DNA of 64,000 bases from Chryseobacterium sp. Leaf394 (GCF_001424105.1 NZ_LMQH01000011.1:323402-387401); one strand, 5' to 3'. Counted from the first letter of the stretch, positions 26,201-34,911 are shown. Numbers and translations are program-made. Notes: generated by a model from the letters alone, not told the origin.

Positions 26201-28171
26201 ATGAAAAAATTTTTACTTTCATGCTTTTTGATTTTAAGCATGAGCTTTTCTGCTCAGATTACATTGGGCGGAAGCAGTACAGATGTGGGCGTGGCCCCGA
26301 TAAGTACGTATTATGGGTATTCCTATGTGCAGCAAATTTTCACCAAACAGGAAATTAATGCTAATGCTGCTGGGAATATAACCGGTCTGAAATTTTATCT
26401 TGATCCAAATAATTCTATATCAAGCTCCTCGCAATGGGTAGTTTATTTAGGTCAAACATCAAAAACATCTTTTACTTCAGATTCTGATTGGATTCCATCA
26501 ACGCAGCTTGTGCAGGTTTTTTCTGGTACGGTGTCTAATGTAAATGGTGTTGTTAACATTGTTTTCCCGACACCTTTTGCGTATGATAATATATCAAATT
26601 TGGTAGTAGCGGCCGAAGAAAATTCCGCAGGTTATGATAATAATGCTAATGAAGAGGCTATGTTTGTTTATGCTGGAGCTCAGAATTCATCTATTTACTA
26701 CAGGGATGATAATGTTGATCCTGATCCTGCTTCGCCGCCGGTGTTTGGTAATTTGGTGAATTACAAGTCGGTTACAACTTTTGAAGGACTGGTTTTAAAT
26801 CCTATTCCGGCGTGTCCAGTTGTTACTTATCCGGGTAATAATTCTACATTCGTACCTCTGTCACCTGTTATTACCTGGAATAATGTTGTAGGTGCAACCG
26901 GTTATAAGGTGTCTGTTGGAACTGCTCCCAACGGAACTGATATTGCAAACCAGATTCCGGTATCAACTAATAGTTTTACGCCTGCTTCGCCACTTTCTCA
27001 GAACACTGCCTATTATGTTAAGGTGGTTTCGGTAGGGGCAGCTGGGGAATCTTCAGGATGTACGGAAACTACATTTTCAACAGTGCCTCCAGCGCCCACC
27101 AATGATGACTGTGCGACGGCAATAACTCTTGCTGTGAATCCGGATTTAAACTGTGGTTCCGTTACAGCGGGATATACTTTGGGAGCAACAGATTCAGGTC
27201 TTGTTCCTGATCCATGTTATGGAGATCCGGATGACGATGTTTGGTTTAAATTCATTGCAACTGATGTAAGGCATAGGATTTCACTTTCTAACGTGATGTC
27301 AGTAGGAACTGTAGATGACGACTATGTTATGTTTCAGGTTTTTAGCGGTTCTTGCGGAACTCTTACTGATATAAGCTGCGTTGATTATCTTTCTGAAACT
27401 ATTACAGGTCTTACGGTGGGTGATACGTATTGGATCAGAGTTTACAGCTATTCAGATGCGGGCAGCCGTCAGAGTTTTAATATATGTGTCGGTGCATATC
27501 CTCCTCCTCCGGCAAATGATGCGTGTAGTGGTGCAGTAACGGTTACTTCATATCCTTTCACTTACAATCAGGTTGATGCAGCTGGCTCAACGAACAATGC
27601 AGGTTTTATTACTGTTTGTTCACCTTCAGAGATGAATGATGGTACATGGTTTACCTTTACAGGTAATGGAAATACTTATGATATCACAGTGTCTATGCCT
27701 GCTGGAAGTGATTTTGATCCTGAAATAGGTGTTTACTCAGGTAGTTGCGGAAGTTTAGTTTGTGTAGATACTGTTGATGATAATGGTTCTGGAGGAGCTG
27801 AAAATATTTCAGTTTCCACAACGGCAGGTGAAACGTATTATGTGAATGTTGGGCATTACAGTTCGGGATCAGATGAAGATGAGGGGCCGTTTACAATTGA
27901 TATTTTAAATGGAAATCTGGCAACTTCTGAAGTGAAATCCAGTAAGAATTTAACCAAAGTATATCCAAACCCTTTCACAGATGTATTAACAATTTCAGAT
28001 GTGAAAAATGTTAAATCAATAATGATTACAGATATGTCTGGAAAAACAGTAAGAACAATTCAGAAAGCAGAATCTACGCTTTATTTAAATGATCTGAATG
28101 CAGGAATGTATTTAGTTATTTTGAATATGAATGATGGTTCTAAACAAACTATAAAAGCAATTAAGCGATAA
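26201..28171 (+). CDS. Secreted modular protein with T9SS type A sorting domain
   Basis: This 656-aa paralogue of the upstream gene has a signal peptide (MKKFLLSCFLILSMSFSAQ). An N-terminal beta region of about 190 aa follows (GGSSTDVGVAPISTYYGY, SQWVVYLGQTSKTSF), unlike its neighbour's. Then come one FN3-like module (VTYPGNNSTFVPLSPVITW ... YKVSVGT), one NDDC...DDDVWFKF module and one more divergent beta module. The type A C-terminal domain is almost the same as the neighbour's (VYPNPFTDVLTISD, SIMITDMSGKTVRTI, GMYLVILNMNDGSKQT). I start at the ATG at 26201, since the frame upstream to 26150 lacks signal-peptide character. Probably surface-exposed; function unknown. Confidence 0.83.
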   Translation: MKKFLLSCFLILSMSFSAQITLGGSSTDVGVAPISTYYGYSYVQQIFTKQEINANAAGNITGLKFYLDPNNSISSSSQWVVYLGQTSKTSFTSDSDWIPSTQLVQVFSGTVSNVNGVVNIVFPTPFAYDNISNLVVAAEENSAGYDNNANEEAMFVYAGAQNSSIYYRDDNVDPDPASPPVFGNLVNYKSVTTFEGLVLNPIPACPVVTYPGNNSTFVPLSPVITWNNVVGATGYKVSVGTAPNGTDIANQIPVSTNSFTPASPLSQNTAYYVKVVSVGAAGESSGCTETTFSTVPPAPTNDDCATAITLAVNPDLNCGSVTAGYTLGATDSGLVPDPCYGDPDDDVWFKFIATDVRHRISLSNVMSVGTVDDDYVMFQVFSGSCGTLTDISCVDYLSETITGLTVGDTYWIRVYSYSDAGSRQSFNICVGAYPPPPANDACSGAVTVTSYPFTYNQVDAAGSTNNAGFITVCSPSEMNDGTWFTFTGNGNTYDITVSMPAGSDFDPEIGVYSGSCGSLVCVDTVDDNGSGGAENISVSTTAGETYYVNVGHYSSGSDEDEGPFTIDILNGNLATSEVKSSKNLTKVYPNPFTDVLTISDVKNVKSIMITDMSGKTVRTIQKAESTLYLNDLNAGMYLVILNMNDGSKQTIKAIKR

Positions 28172-28197
28172 AAGGCTTTTTGCAGTTTTGATTTCAG

Positions 28198-28228
28198 GCC
28201 ACCGGTTTTATTGCTGGTGGCTTTTTAA
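28198..28228 (+). terminator. Rho-independent terminator
   Basis: The stem GCCACC/GGTGGC with a mostly AT loop and a following T-run lies 26 bp past the second T9SS gene. Confidence 0.75.
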
Positions 28229-28267
28229 TTTTTATTAACGTAATCGTTTATTTATTTTAAATTTTTA

Positions 28268-28275
28268 TAAATTTG
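28268..28275 (+). promoter_or_regulatory. -7 box for the third T9SS gene
   Basis: TAAATTTG matches TAnnTTTG and lies 22 nt before the ATG at 28298. With the terminator just upstream it indicates an independent promoter. Confidence 0.45.
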
Positions 28276-28297
28276 CACTTATATTTATGAATTTGTA

Positions 28298-29875
28298 ATG
28301 AATAAACATTTATTTTTATTTTTATTGTTTTTTAGTCTGAGCTTTTGTGCGCAGACCTATTGTGTACCACAGTTTTCCGACGGTTGTGATGATGGTGATC
28401 AGATTGATAGCTTTTCTATTCCTTCAGTTTCATTTAATCATGTCAATACAGGTTGTTCTCTTAATGCTTATGGTGATTTTACTACGCAAATCATTAATCT
28501 AAATGCGGGAGTAAATTACAATTTCAGTATGACACATGGTTTCAGTGAGCAAAATGTGAAAATCTGGATTGATTTCAATAATGATGGAGTTTTCACAGAT
28601 GCAGCTCCAGAGTTAGTTGCATCCGGTATAAGTACAACAGTAAACAATCAGGATATTACAGATGGAATACTGAATATTCCGGCGACCGTGGCAGCTGGAA
28701 CATATAGAATGAGAATTGCAGATCAATATGATTTAATGCCAACTCCCTGTAATATTGGTGATTTTGGTGAAGTTCACGACTATACAGTTGTGATAGCCGC
28801 TGCGCCTACGTGTTTAGCTCCTTCAAATCTCAATCTTTCAAGTATCACAGCCTCTTCTGCGGTTGTGTCCTGGGTTGCTTCCCTAAGTTCGCCTTCATCA
28901 GGCTACGAATACTACCTCTCCACCAATCCTGTAACGCCGGCATCTTCTGCTTTGGCAACCGGAAGTACAAATTCTCTGAATGCGTCATTGGCATTAGCTC
29001 CGTCAACAACATATTATATTTGGGTAAGATCAGTTTGTAATGCTGCGGGCAAAAGCGCATGGTCTGCATCGTCATCTTTTACCAGTTTGTGTGCCGCGAT
29101 TACTCCATTCTACAGTAATTCCTTTACAGTATTTCCTGGCGATTGCTGGCAGCAGGCGTCGGGAGGAAATTTGGCTTCAGGCTCGACAGGGAACAATATT
29201 TACTGGCTGGAAGATGGTTTCTTAAATGTAAATTATACTGGTGCTGCAAGAATAAATTTATTTGATCAAAACAGGGTAGGGTGGCTGAAATCTCCGGCTT
29301 TCAATTTATCAGCCGGTAATTATAGGGTGAAATTCAATTACGGTCTTACGTCTTTTAATCAGCCAACGGCTTCTGCAATGGGATCTGACGATATTATTCA
29401 GTTTGCGATATCCAATGATGGCGGAGTTACCTGGACTGCTCTGCAAACCTGGACTGCTGCGAATGCGCCATCAAATACGTCAAATCAGTTTTCATTAAAT
29501 CTTACCTCATATAATTCTGCAAATACAGTTTTTGCATTTTATGGCTCAGACGGAACGGTTGTAGATCCTGAAGACTACGATTTTTTTATTGATGACTTTA
29601 CTGTTGAATCGATAGGGAGTTTGGCAACCGCTCAGAATTTTAAGGAAAATGATAAAATTGTTGTTTATCCCAATCCTTTCGTAAATGTTTTAAATATTAA
29701 AAATTCAGATGAAGTTGAATCTGCTGTAATTACAGATTTTAATGTAAGAGTGATCAAAAGATTTGAAAAGTTCAGTTCAGAATTAAATGTAAGCGAACTT
29801 TCATCAGGCATCTATCTTTTAAATTTAAAACTTAAAAACGGGTCTCAGCAAACACATAAAATAATCAGAAAATAA
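28298..29875 (+). CDS. Secreted protein with GEVED, FN3 and T9SS type A sorting domains
   Basis: This 525-aa protein has a signal peptide ending near SLSFCAQ. Residues ~60-165 form a GEVED domain (KIWIDFNNDGVFTDAAPEL, GTYRMRIADQYD, GEVHDYTVVI). An FN3 module follows (APSNLNLSSITASSAVVSW ... YYIWVRSVCNAAGKSAWS, about 172-262). Then comes a MAM/jelly-roll-like beta domain with calcium-site-like acidic residues (about 270-440). The C-terminal ~75 aa is a type A signal (VYPNPFVNVLNIKNSDEVES ... GIYLLNLKLKNGSQQT), clearly diverged from the other two. Domains of this kind are common in secreted hydrolases and adhesins, but no catalytic motif is seen. Confidence 0.83.
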   Translation: MNKHLFLFLLFFSLSFCAQTYCVPQFSDGCDDGDQIDSFSIPSVSFNHVNTGCSLNAYGDFTTQIINLNAGVNYNFSMTHGFSEQNVKIWIDFNNDGVFTDAAPELVASGISTTVNNQDITDGILNIPATVAAGTYRMRIADQYDLMPTPCNIGDFGEVHDYTVVIAAAPTCLAPSNLNLSSITASSAVVSWVASLSSPSSGYEYYLSTNPVTPASSALATGSTNSLNASLALAPSTTYYIWVRSVCNAAGKSAWSASSSFTSLCAAITPFYSNSFTVFPGDCWQQASGGNLASGSTGNNIYWLEDGFLNVNYTGAARINLFDQNRVGWLKSPAFNLSAGNYRVKFNYGLTSFNQPTASAMGSDDIIQFAISNDGGVTWTALQTWTAANAPSNTSNQFSLNLTSYNSANTVFAFYGSDGTVVDPEDYDFFIDDFTVESIGSLATAQNFKENDKIVVYPNPFVNVLNIKNSDEVESAVITDFNVRVIKRFEKFSSELNVSELSSGIYLLNLKLKNGSQQTHKIIRK

Positions 29876-29888
29876 TATTTTTAAAGCA

Positions 29889-29925
29889 AAAAAGACAGGT
29901 GACTTCAGAAAAGCCACCTGTTTTT
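29889..29925. terminator. Bidirectional terminator
   Basis: ACAGGTG(A)C pairs with G(C)CACCTGT, with A-rich sequence before and T-rich sequence after, between the converging genes ending at 29875 and 29950. Confidence 0.8.
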
Positions 29926-29949
29926 ATATGTGATATTATTAAATTTTAA

Positions 29950-30108
29950 TTATTCCGGTTTTACAGGCTGCAGTTCTCCGGTATTCATACTGTCAAATAC
30001 AGTTGGGAAAAACAGAACGAAGATAAAATAGATTACGATCATTAAAGCGACAAGTGCTACAAGACTAATAACAAGTGCGTTAGGTTTGTTTTTTTGTTTT
30101 GGTTCCAT
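29950..30108 (-). CDS. Small single-pass membrane protein (52 aa)
   Basis: This short ORF encodes MEPKQKNKPNALVISLVALV followed by ALMIVIYFIFVLFFPTVFDS and a polar tail ending QPVKPE. It has a Lys/Asn-rich cytoplasmic N-terminus and one long hydrophobic helix (about 11-35). It has a proper stop (29950-29952), lies 44 bp downstream of the K+ channel gene on the same strand, and is followed by a terminator, so it is probably the last gene of that transcript. No family recognised; an accessory subunit of the channel is only a positional guess. Confidence 0.6.
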   Translation of the reverse strand: MEPKQKNKPNALVISLVALVALMIVIYFIFVLFFPTVFDSMNTGELQPVKPE

Positions 30109-30152
30109 GATTTTGAGAATTAATTGTTGAATAGTTTACTTAATAATTAATT

Positions 30153-30986
30153 CTATGCTAATTTCTTGCCACATTGCTTGCAGTATCGGGCATCATCATC
30201 AATATCTTCGTTTCCGCAACGTTCGCAGATGAGTTCGAGATTTTGTCTTTTATTACGCATTTCAGCCGTAACGATTCCTGTCGGCACAGCGATAATGGAA
30301 TAACCTGCAAGCATCAGAATGACTGCAAAAAATTTACCCATCGGAGTAATTGGGGAAACGTCACCGTATCCAACTGTTGTTACGGTCACAACCGCCCAGT
30401 AGATCGACTGAGGAATGGTTTCAAAACCTGGTCTTCCACCTTCCACCATAAACATCATCGAACCTACGATGACTGAAAAAATAATCAGGAACAGGAGGAA
30501 TATATAGATTTTTCGCGAACTGTTTCTTAAAGCTCTCACAATCACAGAGCCGTCATTCATAAAATCTAAGAGATTAAAAACCCTGAAAACACGAAGCATT
30601 CTCAACATTCGGAAAATCAGGAAGTATTTTGTGACTGGAAAGAAGAAGCTTAAAAAGAAAGGTACCAAAGATAGAAAGTCAATGATTCCGAAGAAACTGA
30701 AAATATAGCATTTTTTATTTTTTATCACTGCAATACGAAGAATGTATTCAATTGTGAAAAAAATCGAGATAATCCACTCAGCGATGATGAATGTGGTGTG
30801 GAATTTTTTGTCGAGCTTCGGAACACTTTCCATCATAATGATAAAAGTGCTCGCAAGAATCAGAGCGAGGAGAATGATGTCAAAAAGTTTCCCGAGCCTT
30901 GTATCAGCACGGTTAATGATCCGAAACAAAAATCTCTTCCAAAGTGAATCTCCGGGAACGAGATTGTGCTCTTTTTCCATTTTCAT
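30153..30986 (-). CDS. Voltage-gated-type K+ channel with C-terminal zinc ribbon
   Basis: This 277-aa inner-membrane potassium channel has six predicted helices. The S4-like helix has arginines every third residue (FRMLRMLRVFRVF), and the pore helix and filter read TVTTVGYGD at about 200-208. The last 26 residues form a CxxC...CxxC zinc ribbon with C254, C257, C269 and C272. The start is MKMEKEH at 30986, 8 nt after a TAACTTTG -7 box; the open frame to 31202 overlaps the divergent NIF3 gene and is rejected. Gating and partners are unknown. A 52-aa membrane-protein ORF follows in the same direction. Confidence 0.88.
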   Translation of the reverse strand: MKMEKEHNLVPGDSLWKRFLFRIINRADTRLGKLFDIILLALILASTFIIMMESVPKLDKKFHTTFIIAEWIISIFFTIEYILRIAVIKNKKCYIFSFFGIIDFLSLVPFFLSFFFPVTKYFLIFRMLRMLRVFRVFNLLDFMNDGSVIVRALRNSSRKIYIFLLFLIIFSVIVGSMMFMVEGGRPGFETIPQSIYWAVVTVTTVGYGDVSPITPMGKFFAVILMLAGYSIIAVPTGIVTAEMRNKRQNLELICERCGNEDIDDDARYCKQCGKKLA

Positions 30987-30994
30987 GTTTTTTA

Positions 30995-31002
30995 CAAAGT
31001 TA
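30995..31002 (-). promoter_or_regulatory. -7 box for the K+ channel gene
   Basis: TAACTTTG on the minus strand matches TAnnTTTG and ends 8 nt before the ATG at 30986. It decides between the proposed start and the longer frame. Confidence 0.45.
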
Positions 31003-31042
31003 TAAATATTCGTTATTTTCGTAGTCAAACTTACAGAATAAA

Positions 31043-32140
31043 ATGACAATAAAAGATGTAATCTCGAAAATTGAAAGAAGAATACAGATTGCGCAGGCTG
31101 AGGATTTCGACAATGTCGGTCTGCTGTGCGGTGTTCCTGAGCGTAATGTGAGCGGAATTCTTGTCTGCCACGATGCGCTGGAAAACGTAATAGATGAAGC
31201 AATTCTGAAGAACTGCAATTTAGTGGTCTGTTTTCATCCCATTATTTTTTCAGGTTTAAAATCACTGACGGGAAAAAATTATGTTGAAAGAGCTGTTTTA
31301 AAAGCCATTGAAAATAAAATTGCTATTTACGCTGTTCATACAGCCTGGGATAACGATTTTTTCGGCGTCAATGCAGGAATCAGCAATCATTTAGGTTTAA
31401 AGAATTTAAAAATTCTTCAGCCTAAAAAAAATAATCTTAAACAGTTGAATGTTTATGTTCCACAAGATCATTCTGAAAACGTAAAAGAAGCCCTGTTTGA
31501 TGTCGGTGCCGGGAATATTGGTTTTTATGACGAGTGCAGTTTTACAACAAAGGGTTCGGGAACGTTCAGACCGATTGAAGGCTCAACACCTTTTTCAGGT
31601 GAACAAAATATCCGCGAAGATGCCGATGAGGTCATGCTGTCTGTGATTTTTGAAAGTTTTAAGCAGAATCGAATCATTACAGCAATGAAAAATGCCCATC
31701 CTTACGAGGAAGTTGCCCATCAGATCATCAGTTTGGACAATGAAAATCAATATGCAGGATTGGGGATGTATGGCGAGTTTGAAACTGAAATGGATGAAGC
31801 AGACTTTTTGAAATTTGTAAAAGATAAATTTAGTTTAAACATCATCAGGCACTCAGATTATACCGGAAAAAAAATAAAAAGAGTAGGGGTTTTGGGCGGT
31901 TCAGGAGCCCGTGGTATTAAGCCGGCGTTATCAAAAAAATGTGATGCCTACCTTACAGGGGATTTGAAATATCATGATTATTTTTCTGCAGAATCAAAGA
32001 TGCTGCTCTGCGACATTGGCCATTATGAATCTGAGCAATTCGTGAGTCAACAATTATTTGAAATTTTATCACAAAATTTTAGTACATTTGCAGTCTTGAA
32101 ATCTAGCGAAAAAACAAACCCCGTAAATTATTTCATTTAG
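31043..32140 (+). CDS. Nif3-like dinuclear metal center protein
   Basis: This 365-aa NIF3/GTP-cyclohydrolase-I-type-2 family protein has the family landmarks: EDFDNVGLLCG near residue 20, VCFHPIIFSGLKSL (about 62-75, metal-binding His), HTAWDNDFFGVNAGI (about 99-113), a middle PII-like insertion (about 130-240), and GDLKYHDYFSAE then DIGHYESE at the C-terminus. Cytoplasmic, with a two-metal site; physiological function is unclear in the family. The next gene, encoding a coiled-coil protein, starts two bases after its stop, and this nif3/coiled-coil pairing is common in bacteria. Confidence 0.92.
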   Translation: MTIKDVISKIERRIQIAQAEDFDNVGLLCGVPERNVSGILVCHDALENVIDEAILKNCNLVVCFHPIIFSGLKSLTGKNYVERAVLKAIENKIAIYAVHTAWDNDFFGVNAGISNHLGLKNLKILQPKKNNLKQLNVYVPQDHSENVKEALFDVGAGNIGFYDECSFTTKGSGTFRPIEGSTPFSGEQNIREDADEVMLSVIFESFKQNRIITAMKNAHPYEEVAHQIISLDNENQYAGLGMYGEFETEMDEADFLKFVKDKFSLNIIRHSDYTGKKIKRVGVLGGSGARGIKPALSKKCDAYLTGDLKYHDYFSAESKMLLCDIGHYESEQFVSQQLFEILSQNFSTFAVLKSSEKTNPVNYFI

Positions 32141-32142
32141 AT

Positions 32143-32919
32143 ATGGCAAAAACAATAGATATTTCAGTTGAAGAAAAATTGAGAGCTTTATACGATCTAC
32201 AGATCATTGATTCAAGATTGGATGAAATCCGGAATACAAGAGGAGAATTGCCAATCGAAGTGGAAGATCTTGACATCGAAATTGAAGGCCTTGAGAAAAG
32301 AGCTGAAAAATTTCATGCTGAAATTAAAGAGCAGAACGATCAGATAAACACCAAAAATGAAGTGATCAATCACGCAAAATCTTTAATTGAAAAATACAAA
32401 TCTCAACAGGATAACGTAAGAAACAATAAAGAATTTGAAGCTTTAGGAAAAGAAATTGAATATCAGGATCTTGAAATTCAGCTTTCTGAAAAAAGAATCA
32501 AAGAATTCGGAGCTAAAATAGCACACAAAAACGAAACTCTGGATGAGTTGAATGCGAAGATTGAAGATCTTAAAAATCACCTTAAATTCAAAAAAGAAGA
32601 GCTTGAGGATTTGGTTTCTGAAACTCAGAAAGAAGAAGATTACCTTCTTGAGCAGTCTAAAGAATATGCATCTAAAATCGATGACAGATTATTGGCTTCT
32701 TACCACAGAATCAGAAACAATTCATTAAACGGTCTTGCTGTTGTAGGCCTGGAAAGAGGTGCACCGAAAGGATCATTCTTCACCATTCCGCCACAGAAAC
32801 AGATGGAAATCGCTCAGAGAAAGAAAATCATCATCGATGAGCATTCAGGAAAAATTCTTGTTGACGACGAGTTGGTAAACGAAGAAATCGAAAGAATGAA
32901 ATCTGTGATTAAGTTTTAA
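32143..32919 (+). CDS. Coiled-coil protein of the C4-type zinc-ribbon family, cysteines lost
   Basis: This 258-aa protein has a long charged coiled coil (about 15-175) and a C-terminal module aligning with the zf-RING_7/C4-ribbon family found beside nif3. Its tail reads GAPKGSFFTIPPQKQMEI and IIIDEHSGKILVDDE. In the usual family the two knuckles are CxxC and CExCGRIL. Here they are P208-K-G-S211 and D232-E-H-S235, so all four zinc ligands are replaced while the surrounding IPPQ and GKIL residues remain. The fold is probably kept without metal. Function is unknown; related proteins are suggested to act in nucleic-acid binding. Confidence 0.85.
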   Translation: MAKTIDISVEEKLRALYDLQIIDSRLDEIRNTRGELPIEVEDLDIEIEGLEKRAEKFHAEIKEQNDQINTKNEVINHAKSLIEKYKSQQDNVRNNKEFEALGKEIEYQDLEIQLSEKRIKEFGAKIAHKNETLDELNAKIEDLKNHLKFKKEELEDLVSETQKEEDYLLEQSKEYASKIDDRLLASYHRIRNNSLNGLAVVGLERGAPKGSFFTIPPQKQMEIAQRKKIIIDEHSGKILVDDELVNEEIERMKSVIKF

Positions 32920-32940
32920 TTCAGATTTTTTATAAAATAG

Positions 32941-32971
32941 AAAACGGCTTCAAATTTTGGAGCCGTTTTTT
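32941..32971 (+). terminator. Rho-independent terminator
   Basis: The perfect 9-bp stem AAAACGGCT/AGCCGTTTT is followed by T residues, 21 bp past the coiled-coil gene. Confidence 0.85.
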
Positions 32972-32994
32972 GTTGATTTTTGTGACTGAGAAAA

Positions 32995-33058
32995 ATTCCT
33001 CTCGATTGGAACGGTGGCGAAAAAAAAATTTTGATTTTTTGACGGGGTAGTTAGGTTG
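32995..33058. repeat. Probable dispersed repeat remnant
   Basis: CCTCTCGATTGGAACGGTGG, an A-run, TTTTGATTTTTT and GACGGGGTAGTT follow in order. The centre is a short A/T palindrome. I recall similar ggggtggc...gacggggtggtt elements in flavobacterial spacers, but that is memory and not a search. It has no coding capacity. Confidence 0.4.
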
Positions 33059-33096
33059 CTATTCAAGATATATCCTCGGAGATTCATCTTTAAACC

Positions 33097-33126
33097 TAAA
33101 AAAAACCGCCTCAAAAGAGGCGGTTT
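33097..33126 (-). terminator. Rho-independent terminator of the acyl-CoA ligase gene
   Basis: The perfect 10-bp stem AAACCGCCTC/GAGGCGGTTT with an AAAA loop has a T-run on the minus strand. It lies directly past the stop at 33133. Confidence 0.85.
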
Positions 33127-33132
33127 ATATTT

Positions 33133-34911
33133 TTAATCATGATGCTCATACATCTTATTATACAGGTCAATAAATTTCTCTTTAATCGCCTTTCTTTTCA
33201 GTTTTAAAGTTGGGGTTAAAAGTCCGGCTTCAATGCTCCAGATTTCCGGTGTCAGCTCAATCTTCTTAATTTGTTCCCAGCTTCCGAGATGCTCATTGAT
33301 GTCATCCATTTCCTTTTTAATTCTTTCTTTAAGCTCTTTGCTTGCGGCAATTTCTTTTGGCGTAGTTCCCAGGTTGATGTTGTTTCTCATCGCCCAGCTT
33401 TTGGCAAACTCAAAATCAGGCTGTACCAGGGCAGTCGGCATTTTTTCACCATCGCCGACAACCATAATCTGTTCGATGAACTTTGATGCTTTCGCTAAAT
33501 TTTCAATCGTCTGCGGAGCAATGTATTTTCCTCCGGAAGTTTTAAACATTTCCTTTTTACGGTCGGTGATCTGCAGAAATCCTTCACCATCGATGTGACC
33601 GATGTCTCCGGTTTTGAAAAATCCGTCCTCTGTGAAAGTTTCTTTGGTCTGCTCTTCATTTTTAAAATAACCTTTAAAAACCGATGGTCCTTTCACTGTA
33701 ATTTCACCGTCTTCCTGAATTTTCACCTTCAAATTATCTAAAGGATGACCCACAGTTCCCACCTTCATTTTACCAAAAGAATTTACAGAAATGACAGGAG
33801 AAGTTTCCGTTAAGCCATAACCTTCGAGAATAGGAATTCCAGCATTCTGAAACATTAAATTTAATCTCGTTGACAAAGCTGCCGAACCGGAAACCAGTGT
33901 GATGATTTCACCTCCCAAACCTTCTCTCCATTTTTTAAATACCAGTTTATCAGCTATGATTTCCTTTAAACCGGATGGCTTTGAAACCGTTTTCTTTTTC
34001 TGAATTAAATCCAGTGCCCAGAAGAATATTTTCTGCTTGAACCCCCCTGCGGAAGATCCGGTAGCATAGATTTTATCATAAACCTTTTCTACAAGTCTCG
34101 GTACAACGCTCATGTAATGGGGTTTTACTTCTTTTACATTTTCGCCCATCTTTTCGATGCTTTCAGCAAAGTGAATTGAAAAACCGCTGTACTGGAAAAG
34201 ATAAAACAGCATTCTCTCAAAAATATGACAGATCGGAAGGAAACTTAAAACTCTGGTATCTTTATAGTCTAAACTTTTCTTTCTCGGAATTCTCGGGATA
34301 GACCCCAAGACATTGGACACAATATTTTCGTGCGAAAGAATTACTCCTTTAGGTTTTCCTGTGGTTCCCGAGGTATAAATAATCGTCGCCACATCATCCG
34401 GATTAATCGCCTTTGCGAGATCTTCCACTTCCATCTGTGTAGAATCGTCCTCGCCAAGGTCTAAAATTTCTCTCCAGTTGGCAGCACCGGAAATCGCATC
34501 AAAAGTAAAAACGCCCTGCAAACTTGGGATGTTGTGTTTCACCTTCATCACTTTATCAAGCAAAGCTTTGTCTGAAAGGAAGCAGTATTTAATCTCTGCA
34601 TTGGTGAAAATAAATTCGTAATCTTCGGGAGAAATACTCGGATAAACGGGCACAGAAATCACACCGATTTGTGACAGTCCAAGATCCATAATTGCCCATT
34701 CTGTACGGGAATTGGTGGTAATCAAAGCAATCTTGTCGCCGGGTTTTATACCCAATTTCAACAGTCCGCGTGATATTTTATTAGCTTCGTTGATAAATTC
34801 CTGGGTAGAAGTTTTCTTCCATTCGCCGTTATATTTTGTCACAAACATGTCTGCTTTAGGATAATTTTCCAAAGCATGCTGAGGTATATCGAATAATCTT
34901 TTGATTGTCAT
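33133..34911 (-). CDS. Long-chain fatty acid--CoA ligase (AMP-forming)
   Basis: This 592-aa cytoplasmic or membrane-associated enzyme activates fatty acids to acyl-CoA through an acyl-adenylate. The P-loop signature TIIYTSGTTGKPKGVILSHE is at about 177-196; GYGLTETSPVI (about 382-392) and the hinge KTGDIGHIDGEGFLQITDRK (about 438-457) are also intact. It belongs to the FadD15-like/long-chain branch of the ANL superfamily. The N-terminus from the ATG at 34911 is canonical (RLFDIPQHALENYPKADMFV). It is monocistronic; divergent from the acyl-CoA dehydrogenase gene 229 bp away, a metabolically sensible pair (activation, then first oxidation step). Confidence 0.93.
   Translation of the reverse strand: MTIKRLFDIPQHALENYPKADMFVTKYNGEWKKTSTQEFINEANKISRGLLKLGIKPGDKIALITTNSRTEWAIMDLGLSQIGVISVPVYPSISPEDYEFIFTNAEIKYCFLSDKALLDKVMKVKHNIPSLQGVFTFDAISGAANWREILDLGEDDSTQMEVEDLAKAINPDDVATIIYTSGTTGKPKGVILSHENIVSNVLGSIPRIPRKKSLDYKDTRVLSFLPICHIFERMLFYLFQYSGFSIHFAESIEKMGENVKEVKPHYMSVVPRLVEKVYDKIYATGSSAGGFKQKIFFWALDLIQKKKTVSKPSGLKEIIADKLVFKKWREGLGGEIITLVSGSAALSTRLNLMFQNAGIPILEGYGLTETSPVISVNSFGKMKVGTVGHPLDNLKVKIQEDGEITVKGPSVFKGYFKNEEQTKETFTEDGFFKTGDIGHIDGEGFLQITDRKKEMFKTSGGKYIAPQTIENLAKASKFIEQIMVVGDGEKMPTALVQPDFEFAKSWAMRNNINLGTTPKEIAASKELKERIKKEMDDINEHLGSWEQIKKIELTPEIWSIEAGLLTPTLKLKRKAIKEKFIDLYNKMYEHHD

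Noticed and set aside
30987..31202. Longer start for the K+ channel gene
   Set aside because: It would overlap the divergent NIF3 gene by about 160 bp and lies upstream of a -7 box; the product is Arg/His-rich and not channel-like.
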